Shown here in pieces: positions 1 to 5,599 of a DNA stretch of 5,599 nt. The stretch is from Solobacterium sp. Its GTDB lineage: Bacteria; Bacillota_I; Bacilli_A; Erysipelotrichales; Erysipelotrichaceae. Under the pieces are notes generated by a model. That model made no database searches, was not told the origin of the DNA, and saw only the letters and a list, made by a program, of their open reading frames with translations. The stretch is taken from NCBI GenBank assembly GCA_017514645.1, contig JAFWJP010000278.1, positions 1 to 5,599 on the forward strand, in the 5' to 3' direction. The translations under genes were made by a program, and so were the position numbers. Numbering within the stretch: position 1 is the stretch's first letter; each line of letters begins with the position of its first letter.

Positions 1-1056
1 ACCATCGAAGCCAGACAGGTCCGTCCCGGCCTCTGCAAGACTGCCGGCCTGAAGCTGGTCTACTCTCCTCTGAACGGCACAGGCCTCGTTCCTGTAACCA
101 AGGTTCTGGGCGATATGGGCATTACGGATATCACCATCGTTCCCGAGCAGGAATATCCCAACGGCTATTTCACCACTGCTCCTTATCCCAACCCTGAAAT
201 CTATGAGGCAATGAAATACGGCGTAGAGCTGGCCATCAAGACCGGCGCCGACCTGATGCTGGCCACCGACCCCGACGCGGACCGTGTCGGTATCGCCATG
301 AGATGTCCGGACGGCAGCTATGAGCTGGTTTCCGGTAACGAAATGGGCGCCCTGCTGCTCGACTATATCTGCGCGGGCCGTATTGAAAAAGGCACCATGC
401 CCGAGAAGCCTGTTGCTGTCATGTCTATCGTTTCCACACCTCTGGCAGACAAGATCGCGGAGAACTACGGTGTAGAACTGCGTCATGTCCTGACAGGATT
501 CAAGTGGATCGGCGACCAGATCGCCCAGCTGGAAGCTGCCGGCGAAGTAGACCGCTTCATCTTCGGCTTCGAAGAGAGCTATGGCTATCTGGCCGGACCG
601 TATGTCCGTGACAAGGATGCCATTATCGGCGCAATGCTGATCTGTGAGATGGCTGCTTACTACCGTTCCATCGGTTCCTCTATTAAAGAACGTCTCGAAG
701 AGATCTATGCGGAATACGGCCGTTACCTGAACAAGGTCGACAGTTTTGAATTCCCGGGTCTTTCCGGCATGGACAAGATGGCAGGAATCATGACTTCCCT
801 GCGTACCGATGCACCGAAGGAATTCGCAGGCCGCAAGGTTGTCAAGGTTACGGACTACAGCAAGCCGGAAGAAACCGGTCTGCCGAAGGCAAACGTACTG
901 ATCTATACACTGGAAGACGGTGCTTCTGTCATCGTCCGTCCATCTGGTACGGAGCCGAAGATCAAAACCTATTTCACAACCCTCGGCAAAGATCTTGCCG
1001 AAGCACAGAAAGAAAAGGATGAGCTGGCAGAAGCCTGCAAGCCGATCCTCTCCTGA
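1..1056 (+). CDS. Phospho-sugar mutase (alpha-phosphoglucomutase type), 3' part, N-terminus cut off by the window edge
   Basis: The reading frame is open from base 1 to the TGA at 1054-1056, giving 351 visible residues. Seen in the sequence (numbering from the first visible codon): SPLNGTG at 22-28, the metal-binding loop DPDADR at 90-95, LTGFKWIG at 164-171, the sugar-binding loop GFEESYGY at 189-196, and the C-terminal phosphate-binding loop RPSGTEPK at 313-320. These occur in this order in the alpha-D-phosphohexomutase superfamily, in the Bacillota subgroup that includes PgcA-type phosphoglucomutases. Such proteins are usually about 560-580 residues, so roughly 200 or more residues, including the catalytic phosphoserine loop, lie upstream. 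The expected role is cytoplasmic interconversion of glucose-1-phosphate and glucose-6-phosphate, which fits glgB and glgP downstream. Phosphomannomutase activity cannot be excluded from the sequence. The first in-frame ATG, at 115, is internal: coding similarity (SPLNGTG) lies upstream of it. Confidence 0.93.
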   Translation, partial: TIEARQVRPGLCKTAGLKLVYSPLNGTGLVPVTKVLGDMGITDITIVPEQEYPNGYFTTAPYPNPEIYEAMKYGVELAIKTGADLMLATDPDADRVGIAMRCPDGSYELVSGNEMGALLLDYICAGRIEKGTMPEKPVAVMSIVSTPLADKIAENYGVELRHVLTGFKWIGDQIAQLEAAGEVDRFIFGFEESYGYLAGPYVRDKDAIIGAMLICEMAAYYRSIGSSIKERLEEIYAEYGRYLNKVDSFEFPGLSGMDKMAGIMTSLRTDAPKEFAGRKVVKVTDYSKPEETGLPKANVLIYTLEDGASVIVRPSGTEPKIKTYFTTLGKDLAEAQKEKDELAEACKPILS

Positions 1057-1066
1057 TGGAACTGAC

Positions 1067-1087
1067 AGGCGCCTCCGGGCGCCTTTT
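1067..1087 (+). terminator. Short GC-rich terminator-like hairpin after the mutase gene
   Basis: Eleven bases after the mutase stop, AGGCGCC (1067-1073) pairs perfectly with GGCGCCT (1078-1084) around the loop TCCG. In RNA this is a C(UCCG)G tetraloop of the very stable UNCG type. It is followed by only TTT (1085-1087; four T counting the last stem base). The stem is strong but the U-tract is short, so termination may be partial. The ribosome-binding site of the next gene begins almost at once (1089), so the hairpin could also set the amount of readthrough into that gene. Confidence 0.7.
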
Positions 1088-1088
1088 C

Positions 1089-1096
1089 AGAAGGGG
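1089..1096 (+). promoter_or_regulatory. Ribosome-binding site of the YhhN-like gene
   Basis: AGAAGGGG is a purine-rich Shine-Dalgarno-like stretch. It lies 11 nt before the ATG at 1108 and 5 nt before an in-frame TTG at 1102, so spacing alone does not settle the start. ATG is preferred because it is the stronger codon and because glgB next door has a similarly long spacer (10 nt). Confidence 0.55.
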
Positions 1097-1107
1097 AACA
1101 TTTGTTT

Positions 1108-1740
1108 ATGAAGTATGTATTTCTGGGAATCTATCTTCTGCTAGGTGCCATTGACTGCTGGTGTGATGCGAAGAAACAGATGCGCATCTGCAAGCCGTTT
1201 CTGATTCCTTCCCTGCTCGGCTATTACTGCTGTTCGGTACCGTCTGTTCAGCCGATGCTGGTGGGCGGTCTTCTTTTCGGATGGATCGGAGATCTGATCC
1301 TGCTGGCAAAGGATCGGCATTCGTTGCGGAACGGGATCCTCTGTTTCCTGCTGGGGCACCTCTGTTACTGTGTGCTGTTTACGCAGGACATTGTTCTGGA
1401 GCGGCTTTCGCCCTGGGCGGTCGTGGCTGGTGTGATCGGCTACGGGTACTGGATCCTGCGGACCATCCGGCAGCTGGATCCGAATCTGAAGAAGAACATG
1501 AAGTCTGTTGTAAAGCTTTATGTTGTGGTGATCGCCTTCATGAGCTTTTTGGCATTTCTTCGGATCGGGCAGGTCATGCCGCTGGCGTTCCTGCTGGTCT
1601 GGTACGGATCGCTGTTTTTCTGTTTCTCGGATCACCGGATCGCCTGCCGGGAATTTCTTGGCGGACCGGATACCTGGATCATGGAAACCTATCTTTCTGC
1701 ACAGTTGTTAATTACGGCGGGGTATATTCTGATACAATAA
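1108..1740 (+). CDS. YhhN/TMEM86-family integral membrane protein (lysoplasmalogenase-like)
   Basis: This 210-residue protein (212 if the TTG at 1102 is used) is strongly hydrophobic, with about eight predicted membrane segments by eye. Family-type motifs, numbered from ATG 1108, are KPF at 29-31, GD at 61-62 within LLFGWIGDLILL, FLLGHLCY at 80-87, a Y-x-x-V-I-A-F-M stretch near 138-145, FCFSD at 171-175 followed by a charged HR, and ETYLSAQLLI at 193-202. The spaced Asp, His and Asp residues in membrane segments are typical of the YhhN/TMEM86 family, in which characterised members hydrolyse the vinyl-ether bond of lysoplasmalogens. That activity is inferred here, not shown. The gene starts 51 nt after the mutase stop and ends 29 nt before glgB, so it is probably co-transcribed with glgB. 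No separate promoter was found. It holds two of the window's four in-frame TTA/CTA/TCA codons (CTA at 1141, TTA at 1708). Confidence 0.82.
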   Translation: MKYVFLGIYLLLGAIDCWCDAKKQMRICKPFLIPSLLGYYCCSVPSVQPMLVGGLLFGWIGDLILLAKDRHSLRNGILCFLLGHLCYCVLFTQDIVLERLSPWAVVAGVIGYGYWILRTIRQLDPNLKKNMKSVVKLYVVVIAFMSFLAFLRIGQVMPLAFLLVWYGSLFFCFSDHRIACREFLGGPDTWIMETYLSAQLLITAGYILIQ

Positions 1741-1753
1741 ATGCGCTGATTTG

Positions 1754-1759
1754 AAAGGA
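1754..1759 (+). promoter_or_regulatory. Ribosome-binding site of glgB
   Basis: AAAGGA sits 10 nt before the ATG at 1770. It is the only Shine-Dalgarno-like stretch in the 29-nt gap after the YhhN-like gene, and it supports the 1770 start. Confidence 0.6.
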
Positions 1760-1769
1760 CGATCTTTGT

Positions 1770-3614
1770 ATGGATCAGGCAAGAATCATTGAATCGTTTC
1801 ATCAGGGACACTGTATTGACGCGTGGAAACTGTTCGGCGCGCATTTTTCCTATGAAGGGGCAGAAGGCGTTCGGTTCACGGTCTATGCGCCGCATGCCCG
1901 CAATGTCAGCGTTATCGGCAGCTTCAACAACTGGGACGGCAGTGAGGCACGCATGGAGCGTACCGGCTTCCGGGGTGTCTGGAGTATCTTTATTGCCAAT
2001 GCAAAGGAATGGGACAGCTATAAATACCGGATCGAAGATATCAATGGAAAACTGATCGACAAAAGTGATCCGTATGCGTTTTACAGTGAGACCCGCCCGG
2101 AGACGGCATCCAAGGTCTATAACCTGCACGATATCCACTGGACGGACAGTGACTGGATGAAACGCAGGACTGCGTGTTATGACGAGGCGGTATCGATTTA
2201 TGAAGTGTATGCCGGCGGATGGAAGCGGAACGGAAAATACCCGTATACCTACGGCATGCTGGAAGAAAACCTGATTCCCTATGTAAAGGAACACGGGTAT
2301 ACGCATATCGAGCTGATGCCGATCAACGAATATCCCTTTGACGGTTCCTGGGGCTATCAGGCTTCCGGCTATTACAGCGTCACGAGCCGGTATGGCAATC
2401 CCACGGAATTCGCATCGTTCATCAACGCATGTCATGAAGCGGGCATCGGCGTGATCATGGATATGGTTCCGGTGCATTTTGTCAAAGATGCATTCGGTCT
2501 GCGGAAGTTTGACGGGCAGGCACTGTATGAATACCGGAAACCGGAAGATGCGGAAAGCCAGTGGGGAACGCTGAACTTTGATCTCTGGAACGAAGAAGTC
2601 CGTTCCTTCCTGATTTCGAGTGCAATGTTCTGGTGCAGTATCTACCACATTGACGGCATCCGCATGGATGCGGTTGCCAATATGATCTACTGGAACGGAA
2701 ACTCCAACCGCGGGACCAATGAAGGTGCTCTGAACTTCATGAAGCGGCTGAATTATTTCCTGAAAAAGGAATTCCCGCAGGTCATGTTGATTGCGGAAGA
2801 TTCTTCCGATTTCCCGAAGGTTACCGCTTCGACCCTGGACGGCGGGCTTGGGTTTGACTACAAGTGGGACCTTGGCTGGATGAATGATACGCTCAGCTAT
2901 TACGCAAAGGATCCGATCTATCGCAGCTACGAACACCACAAACTGACTTTCTCCATGGCTTATTTCTACAGCGAACGGTTCATCCTGCCGCTGAGCCATG
3001 ATGAAAACGTACACGGCAAAAAGACGGTGATCGACCGGATGTGGGGAAGCTATGATCAGAAGTTCGCTCAGGTAAAAAACCTGTATGCCTATATGTTTGC
3101 CCATCCAGGCAAGAAGCTGAATTTCATGGGCAATGAGATCGCTTCGTTCCGGGAATTCGATGAAAAGAAGGAACTGGACTGGTTCCTGCTGAAATACCCG
3201 AAACACGACAGTTTCCTGCGTTTCTTCACGGATCTCAACCGGATCTACACCGCCCATTCCGTGCTGTACCGGAACGATTATCAGTTCAGCGGCTTCCAGT
3301 GGGTCGATGCCGACAACACAAAGCAGTCGGTCTTCAGTTTCTTCCGGGAAGATGAGAGTGAATATCTCCTGTGCATCCTGAACCTGACACCGGCATCCTA
3401 TGAGATCTACGATGTACCGGTACCCCGGAAAGGTACCTGGACGGAGATTCTCAATACCGAGAAGGATATCTATGATGGCTGCAACATGACCAACTATGAG
3501 CCGCTGCGTACCCATACGGTAAAGGGAGAATCCCGTTTTCCGCAGAAGATTACGATCCGTCTGGCACCATTTGCGGCCGTCTGGTTCACCTGTCCGAAGA
3601 AGAAAACACGCTGA
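1770..3614 (+). CDS. glgB: 1,4-alpha-glucan branching enzyme GlgB (GH13), complete
   Basis: The 614-residue cytoplasmic enzyme would cut an alpha-1,4-glucan chain and transfer it to a C6 hydroxyl, creating the alpha-1,6 branches of glycogen. A CBM48-type N-terminal module is seen at about 30-110 (FTVYAPHARNVSVIGSFNNWDG). The GH13 barrel follows at about 140-490: VYAGGWKR at 146-153, ELMPINEYPFDGSWGYQ at 181-197, DMVPVHF at 231-237, GIRMDAV at 296-302 with the presumed nucleophile D300, IAED at 341-344 with acid/base E343, and LSHDENVHGKK at 408-418 with H410 and the transition-state stabiliser D411. PGKKLNFMGNE is at 446-456. A C-terminal beta domain occupies about 505-608. The length matches short GlgB proteins that lack the extra N-terminal module of the E. 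coli enzyme (728 residues). All catalytic residues are present. Two motif changes are notable: N at 413 where V is usual after SHDE, and ASF at 458-460 where a Gln normally follows the GNE motif. A terminator follows the gene. Confidence 0.96.
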   Translation: MDQARIIESFHQGHCIDAWKLFGAHFSYEGAEGVRFTVYAPHARNVSVIGSFNNWDGSEARMERTGFRGVWSIFIANAKEWDSYKYRIEDINGKLIDKSDPYAFYSETRPETASKVYNLHDIHWTDSDWMKRRTACYDEAVSIYEVYAGGWKRNGKYPYTYGMLEENLIPYVKEHGYTHIELMPINEYPFDGSWGYQASGYYSVTSRYGNPTEFASFINACHEAGIGVIMDMVPVHFVKDAFGLRKFDGQALYEYRKPEDAESQWGTLNFDLWNEEVRSFLISSAMFWCSIYHIDGIRMDAVANMIYWNGNSNRGTNEGALNFMKRLNYFLKKEFPQVMLIAEDSSDFPKVTASTLDGGLGFDYKWDLGWMNDTLSYYAKDPIYRSYEHHKLTFSMAYFYSERFILPLSHDENVHGKKTVIDRMWGSYDQKFAQVKNLYAYMFAHPGKKLNFMGNEIASFREFDEKKELDWFLLKYPKHDSFLRFFTDLNRIYTAHSVLYRNDYQFSGFQWVDADNTKQSVFSFFREDESEYLLCILNLTPASYEIYDVPVPRKGTWTEILNTEKDIYDGCNMTNYEPLRTHTVKGESRFPQKITIRLAPFAAVWFTCPKKKTR

Positions 3615-3643
3615 AACAGCCTGAAGCAGATTCATGATTATGT

Positions 3644-3683
3644 AAAAGGGTACTGAAATAATGCCCTTTTTGTTTCTTTTTTT
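3644..3683 (+). terminator. Rho-independent terminator of glgB
   Basis: AAAAGGG (3644-3650) pairs with CCCTTTT (3664-3670). The stem can extend inward by a T-G wobble and an A-T pair to nine pairs, leaving a 9-nt loop (3653-3661). A T-rich tract follows (TGTTTCTTTTTTT, 3671-3683). It starts 29 nt after the glgB stop and should end the glgB transcript. The A-run on the left arm opposite the T-run could also let it work weakly in the other direction. Confidence 0.85.
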
Positions 3684-3684
3684 A

Positions 3685-3693
3685 TGTTATAGT
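3685..3693 (+). promoter_or_regulatory. Extended -10 promoter candidate for glgP
   Basis: TGT followed by TATAGT (3688-3693) fits an extended -10 element, with five of six matches to TATAAT and the TG one base upstream. No good -35 box lies 16-18 nt upstream, because that position falls in the right arm of the glgB terminator; extended -10 promoters can work without one. Transcription would start near 3700, giving a leader of about 27 nt before the glgP ATG. This is a by-eye call. Confidence 0.55.
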
Positions 3694-3716
3694 ACAGGGG
3701 CGTTAACAGAAAGCTT

Positions 3717-3720
3717 GAGG
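3717..3720 (+). promoter_or_regulatory. Ribosome-binding site of glgP
   Basis: GAGG lies 6 nt before the ATG at 3727, which is near-ideal spacing, and it supports that start. Confidence 0.65.
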
Positions 3721-3726
3721 TCTTTT

Positions 3727-5599
3727 ATGTTTAAAAACAAACAGGAGTTCAAAAGGGAGTTTACACAGAGACTCATCGAATCCTATGGCACCACGACGGA
3801 ACTGACCCATCCGACCGAGAAATATCTTACACTCGGCGAAATGGTCCGAAATTATGCGTCCGTCAACTGGAAAGATACAAAGGTTGCGGTACGGGCCCAG
3901 AAGGCAAAGCAGGTTTATTACTTCTCCATGGAGTTTCTGCTGGGCCGTTCTCTGACCAGCAATCTCAAGAATCTCGGCATCTATGACATTGTTGTCGAAG
4001 GACTTGCGGATCTTGGCATCAATTACGAGAATCTGGCCGCGATGGAACGCGATGCCGGACTTGGAAACGGCGGACTGGGCCGGCTTGCGGCATGTTTCAT
4101 GGATTCTGCGGCGACGGAGAACCTGGCAGTCAACGGCAACTGCATCCGCTATCAGTGCGGTCTGTTCCGTCAGCTGATCGATGCCGAAGGCAATCAGGTT
4201 GAAGTACCGGACATGTGGATGCGCATCGGCAACCCGTGGGAGGTACGCAAGCCAAAGCACGCGGTCGATGTCAAATTCTGGGGAAATGTTGAAGTGACCG
4301 GGGATGCCAATGGTGACCTGCACTTCAATCACGTCAATGCGGAACACATCCTTGCGGTACCGTATGACATGCCGATGGTCGGTGCGAATACCCGCATGAC
4401 CAATACGCTGCGTCTCTGGTCCGCTGAGGCATCGGATCGTTCTCCGGCCTGGATGGATTACCGGAAGTATCTGCAGGAAGTTAATGAAATCTGCCTGAAC
4501 GTCTATCCGGATGATTCCACAGAAGAAGGAAAGTACCTGCGTCTGAAGCAGCAGTACTTCTTTGTCAGTGCCGGCATTGATGCGATCCTCAAATCGCACC
4601 TGAAGGATTACCCGACGCTGGATAATCTGGGTGAGATGGTTGCGATCCAGCTGAACGATACCCATCCGGTGCTTGCGATTCCGGAACTGATGCGCGTACT
4701 CATGGATGACTACGGCTATCAGTGGGCAAAGGCATTTGCGATCACCAAATCCGTCATGTCCTATACCAACCACACCGTAATGAGCGAAGCGCTCGAACGG
4801 TGGCCGGTAGAATACGTACAGAAGCTTCTGCCGCGTATCTATATGATCATCGATGAGATGAACAGCCGCTACGGTCATTATCTGTATGAGCGGTTCCCAA
4901 ATGAGCAGAACCTCTGGTACGACACCCGGATCATTGATAACGGCGTGATCCACATGGCAAGACTTGCCGTGATCATGTCACACACCGTCAACGGTGTTGC
5001 CGAGATCCACAGCGGTCTGCTTGTCAAAGATCTCTTCAAGGATTATGCCCGCATCTGGCCGGACCGTTTCCAGAACAAGACCAACGGCATTACACCGCGG
5101 CGCTGGATGCTTTACAGCAACCCGGAACTGAAAAATATGCTCGATGGTGTGATCGGGAAGGGCTATGAGAAGGATTTCAACAAGATCGACAAGCTTCTGA
5201 ACTATGTTGATGATCCGAAAGTCCAGCAGAAATTCCTGAAGGTCAAGCAGGAGCGCAAGGAGATCCTTGCGGCTTACATCCGCCGTACGACCGGAATTGA
5301 AGTCGATACGAATTCCATCTTCGATTCTCAGGCAAAGCGTCTTCATGCCTACAAGCGCCAGCTGCTGAACATCCTGCATGTCATCTATCTGTACCAGCGG
5401 ATCAAGAGCGATCCCAACTTTAAGATCTATCCGCATACGTATATCTTTGCCGCAAAGGCAGCACCGGCATATGTATTTGCCAAGAAGGTCATCAAGCTGA
5501 TCAACTGCGTTGCCAAGAAGGTAAATGATGATCCGGATGTCAACGGCATGTTAAAGGTCGTATTCCTGCCCAACTACAGTGTTTCCATGTCGGAGATCC
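3727..5599 (+). CDS. glgP: Glycogen/starch/maltodextrin phosphorylase (GT35), 3' end cut off by the window edge
   Basis: The frame is open without a stop from ATG 3727 to the end of the window, 624 codons. The family is usually about 750-830 residues, so the last 120-200 residues lie outside, including the GTGNMKF-type motif with the lysine that binds pyridoxal phosphate. The enzyme would release glucose-1-phosphate from the non-reducing ends of glycogen using inorganic phosphate, feeding the mutase encoded upstream. Conserved blocks seen are GLGNGGLGR at 111-119, YQCGLFRQ near 144-151, AVPYDMPMVG followed by NTLRLWSAE, YPDDSTEEGKYLRLKQQYFFVSA, LNDTHP at 309-314, YTNHT at 346-350, NKTNGITPRRW at 450-460, KRLHAYKRQ at 537-545 and AAKAAP at 575-580. 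By alignment to the rabbit motif KRIHEYKRQ, K537, R538 and K543 match catalytic-site K568, R569 and K574. Position 541 is Ala where rabbit has E572. The gene has its own RBS and probably its own promoter behind the glgB terminator. Confidence 0.96.
   Translation, partial: MFKNKQEFKREFTQRLIESYGTTTELTHPTEKYLTLGEMVRNYASVNWKDTKVAVRAQKAKQVYYFSMEFLLGRSLTSNLKNLGIYDIVVEGLADLGINYENLAAMERDAGLGNGGLGRLAACFMDSAATENLAVNGNCIRYQCGLFRQLIDAEGNQVEVPDMWMRIGNPWEVRKPKHAVDVKFWGNVEVTGDANGDLHFNHVNAEHILAVPYDMPMVGANTRMTNTLRLWSAEASDRSPAWMDYRKYLQEVNEICLNVYPDDSTEEGKYLRLKQQYFFVSAGIDAILKSHLKDYPTLDNLGEMVAIQLNDTHPVLAIPELMRVLMDDYGYQWAKAFAITKSVMSYTNHTVMSEALERWPVEYVQKLLPRIYMIIDEMNSRYGHYLYERFPNEQNLWYDTRIIDNGVIHMARLAVIMSHTVNGVAEIHSGLLVKDLFKDYARIWPDRFQNKTNGITPRRWMLYSNPELKNMLDGVIGKGYEKDFNKIDKLLNYVDDPKVQQKFLKVKQERKEILAAYIRRTTGIEVDTNSIFDSQAKRLHAYKRQLLNILHVIYLYQRIKSDPNFKIYPHTYIFAAKAAPAYVFAKKVIKLINCVAKKVNDDPDVNGMLKVVFLPNYSVSMSEI

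Noticed and set aside
1141..1635. 164-codon minus-strand ORF opposite the YhhN-like gene
   Set aside because: It is in register with the sense codons and rich in His, Gln, Asp and Arg, as expected from reading hydrophobic codons backwards.
1705..1738. Possible glgB promoter (TTGTTA at 1705-1710, TACAAT at 1733-1738, or TATATT at 1723-1728)
   Set aside because: The hexamers are separated by 22 or 12 nt, far from the usual 16-18, and no extended -10 TG is well placed. Co-transcription with the upstream gene is simpler.
1281..1754. 157-codon + strand ORF overlapping the YhhN-like gene in another frame
   Set aside because: The YhhN-like frame has membrane segments and family motifs; this frame gives a low-complexity Gly/Ala/Arg-rich product without a family pattern.
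3417..3437. Repeated GGTACC palindromes near the glgB 3' end
   Set aside because: They are inside well-conserved coding sequence and explained by ordinary Val/Pro/Gly/Thr codons; there is no T-run or regulatory context.
1689..3635. 648-codon ORF on the minus strand opposite glgB
   Set aside because: It lies in exact codon register with glgB, which contains no TTA, CTA or TCA codons, so the opposite strand has no stops. Its protein shows no recognisable domain, and the GlgB motifs on the + strand are unambiguous.
3695..3708. CcpA catabolite-responsive element before glgP
   Set aside because: Only the right half (CGTTAACA) fits the consensus; the left half (CAGGGG) has no match to TGWAAN.
3703..4953. 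416-codon ORF on the minus strand opposite glgP
   Set aside because: It is a mirror of glgP in the same codon register and is bounded by glgP's rare TCA codon at 4978. It has no recognisable domain, and the + strand carries clear phosphorylase motifs.
4978..5436. 152-codon ORF on the minus strand within glgP
   Set aside because: It is the continuation of the same mirror effect beyond the TCA codon at 4978, with no supporting features.

Overview
The window is an ordinary-looking stretch of a low-to-mid GC Bacillota (Firmicutes) chromosome carrying central glycogen / alpha-glucan metabolism. Four genes all lie on the + strand: the 3' part of a phospho-sugar mutase (phosphoglucomutase type), a small YhhN/TMEM86-family membrane protein, a complete 1,4-alpha-glucan branching enzyme (glgB), and the 5' three quarters or more of a glycogen phosphorylase (glgP) that runs off the right edge. 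The GlgB and GlgP sequences have the flavour of anaerobic gut Bacillota (Lachnospiraceae / Erysipelotrichia-like), but that placement is inferred from remembered family motifs, not from a search.

Layout: 1-1056 mutase (N-terminal part missing); 1067-1087 a short GC-rich terminator-like hairpin; 1108-1740 YhhN-like gene; 1770-3614 glgB, 29 nt behind it; 3615-3726 an intergenic region with a good rho-independent terminator, whose U-tract is followed at once by an extended -10 promoter for glgP; 3727-5599 glgP (624 codons visible). There is no gap longer than 112 nt between genes. No RNA genes, mobile elements, CRISPR arrays or long repeats were seen.

How the genes fit together: GlgB would introduce alpha-1,6 branches into glycogen, GlgP would release glucose-1-phosphate from the outer chains, and the mutase would interconvert glucose-1-phosphate with glucose-6-phosphate, linking the store to glycolysis. 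ADP-glucose pyrophosphorylase, glycogen synthase and a debranching enzyme are not in the window. The YhhN-like protein is the odd one out: its family includes lysoplasmalogenases, which act on ether lipids rather than sugars.

I found no convincing new system. The points most worth a second look are the lipid-type membrane gene inside the glycogen cluster, the compact terminator/promoter junction ahead of glgP with a small dyad over its -10, a few residue changes in otherwise conserved GlgB and GlgP motifs, and the near absence of TTA/CTA/TCA codons, which creates very long but spurious antisense ORFs.
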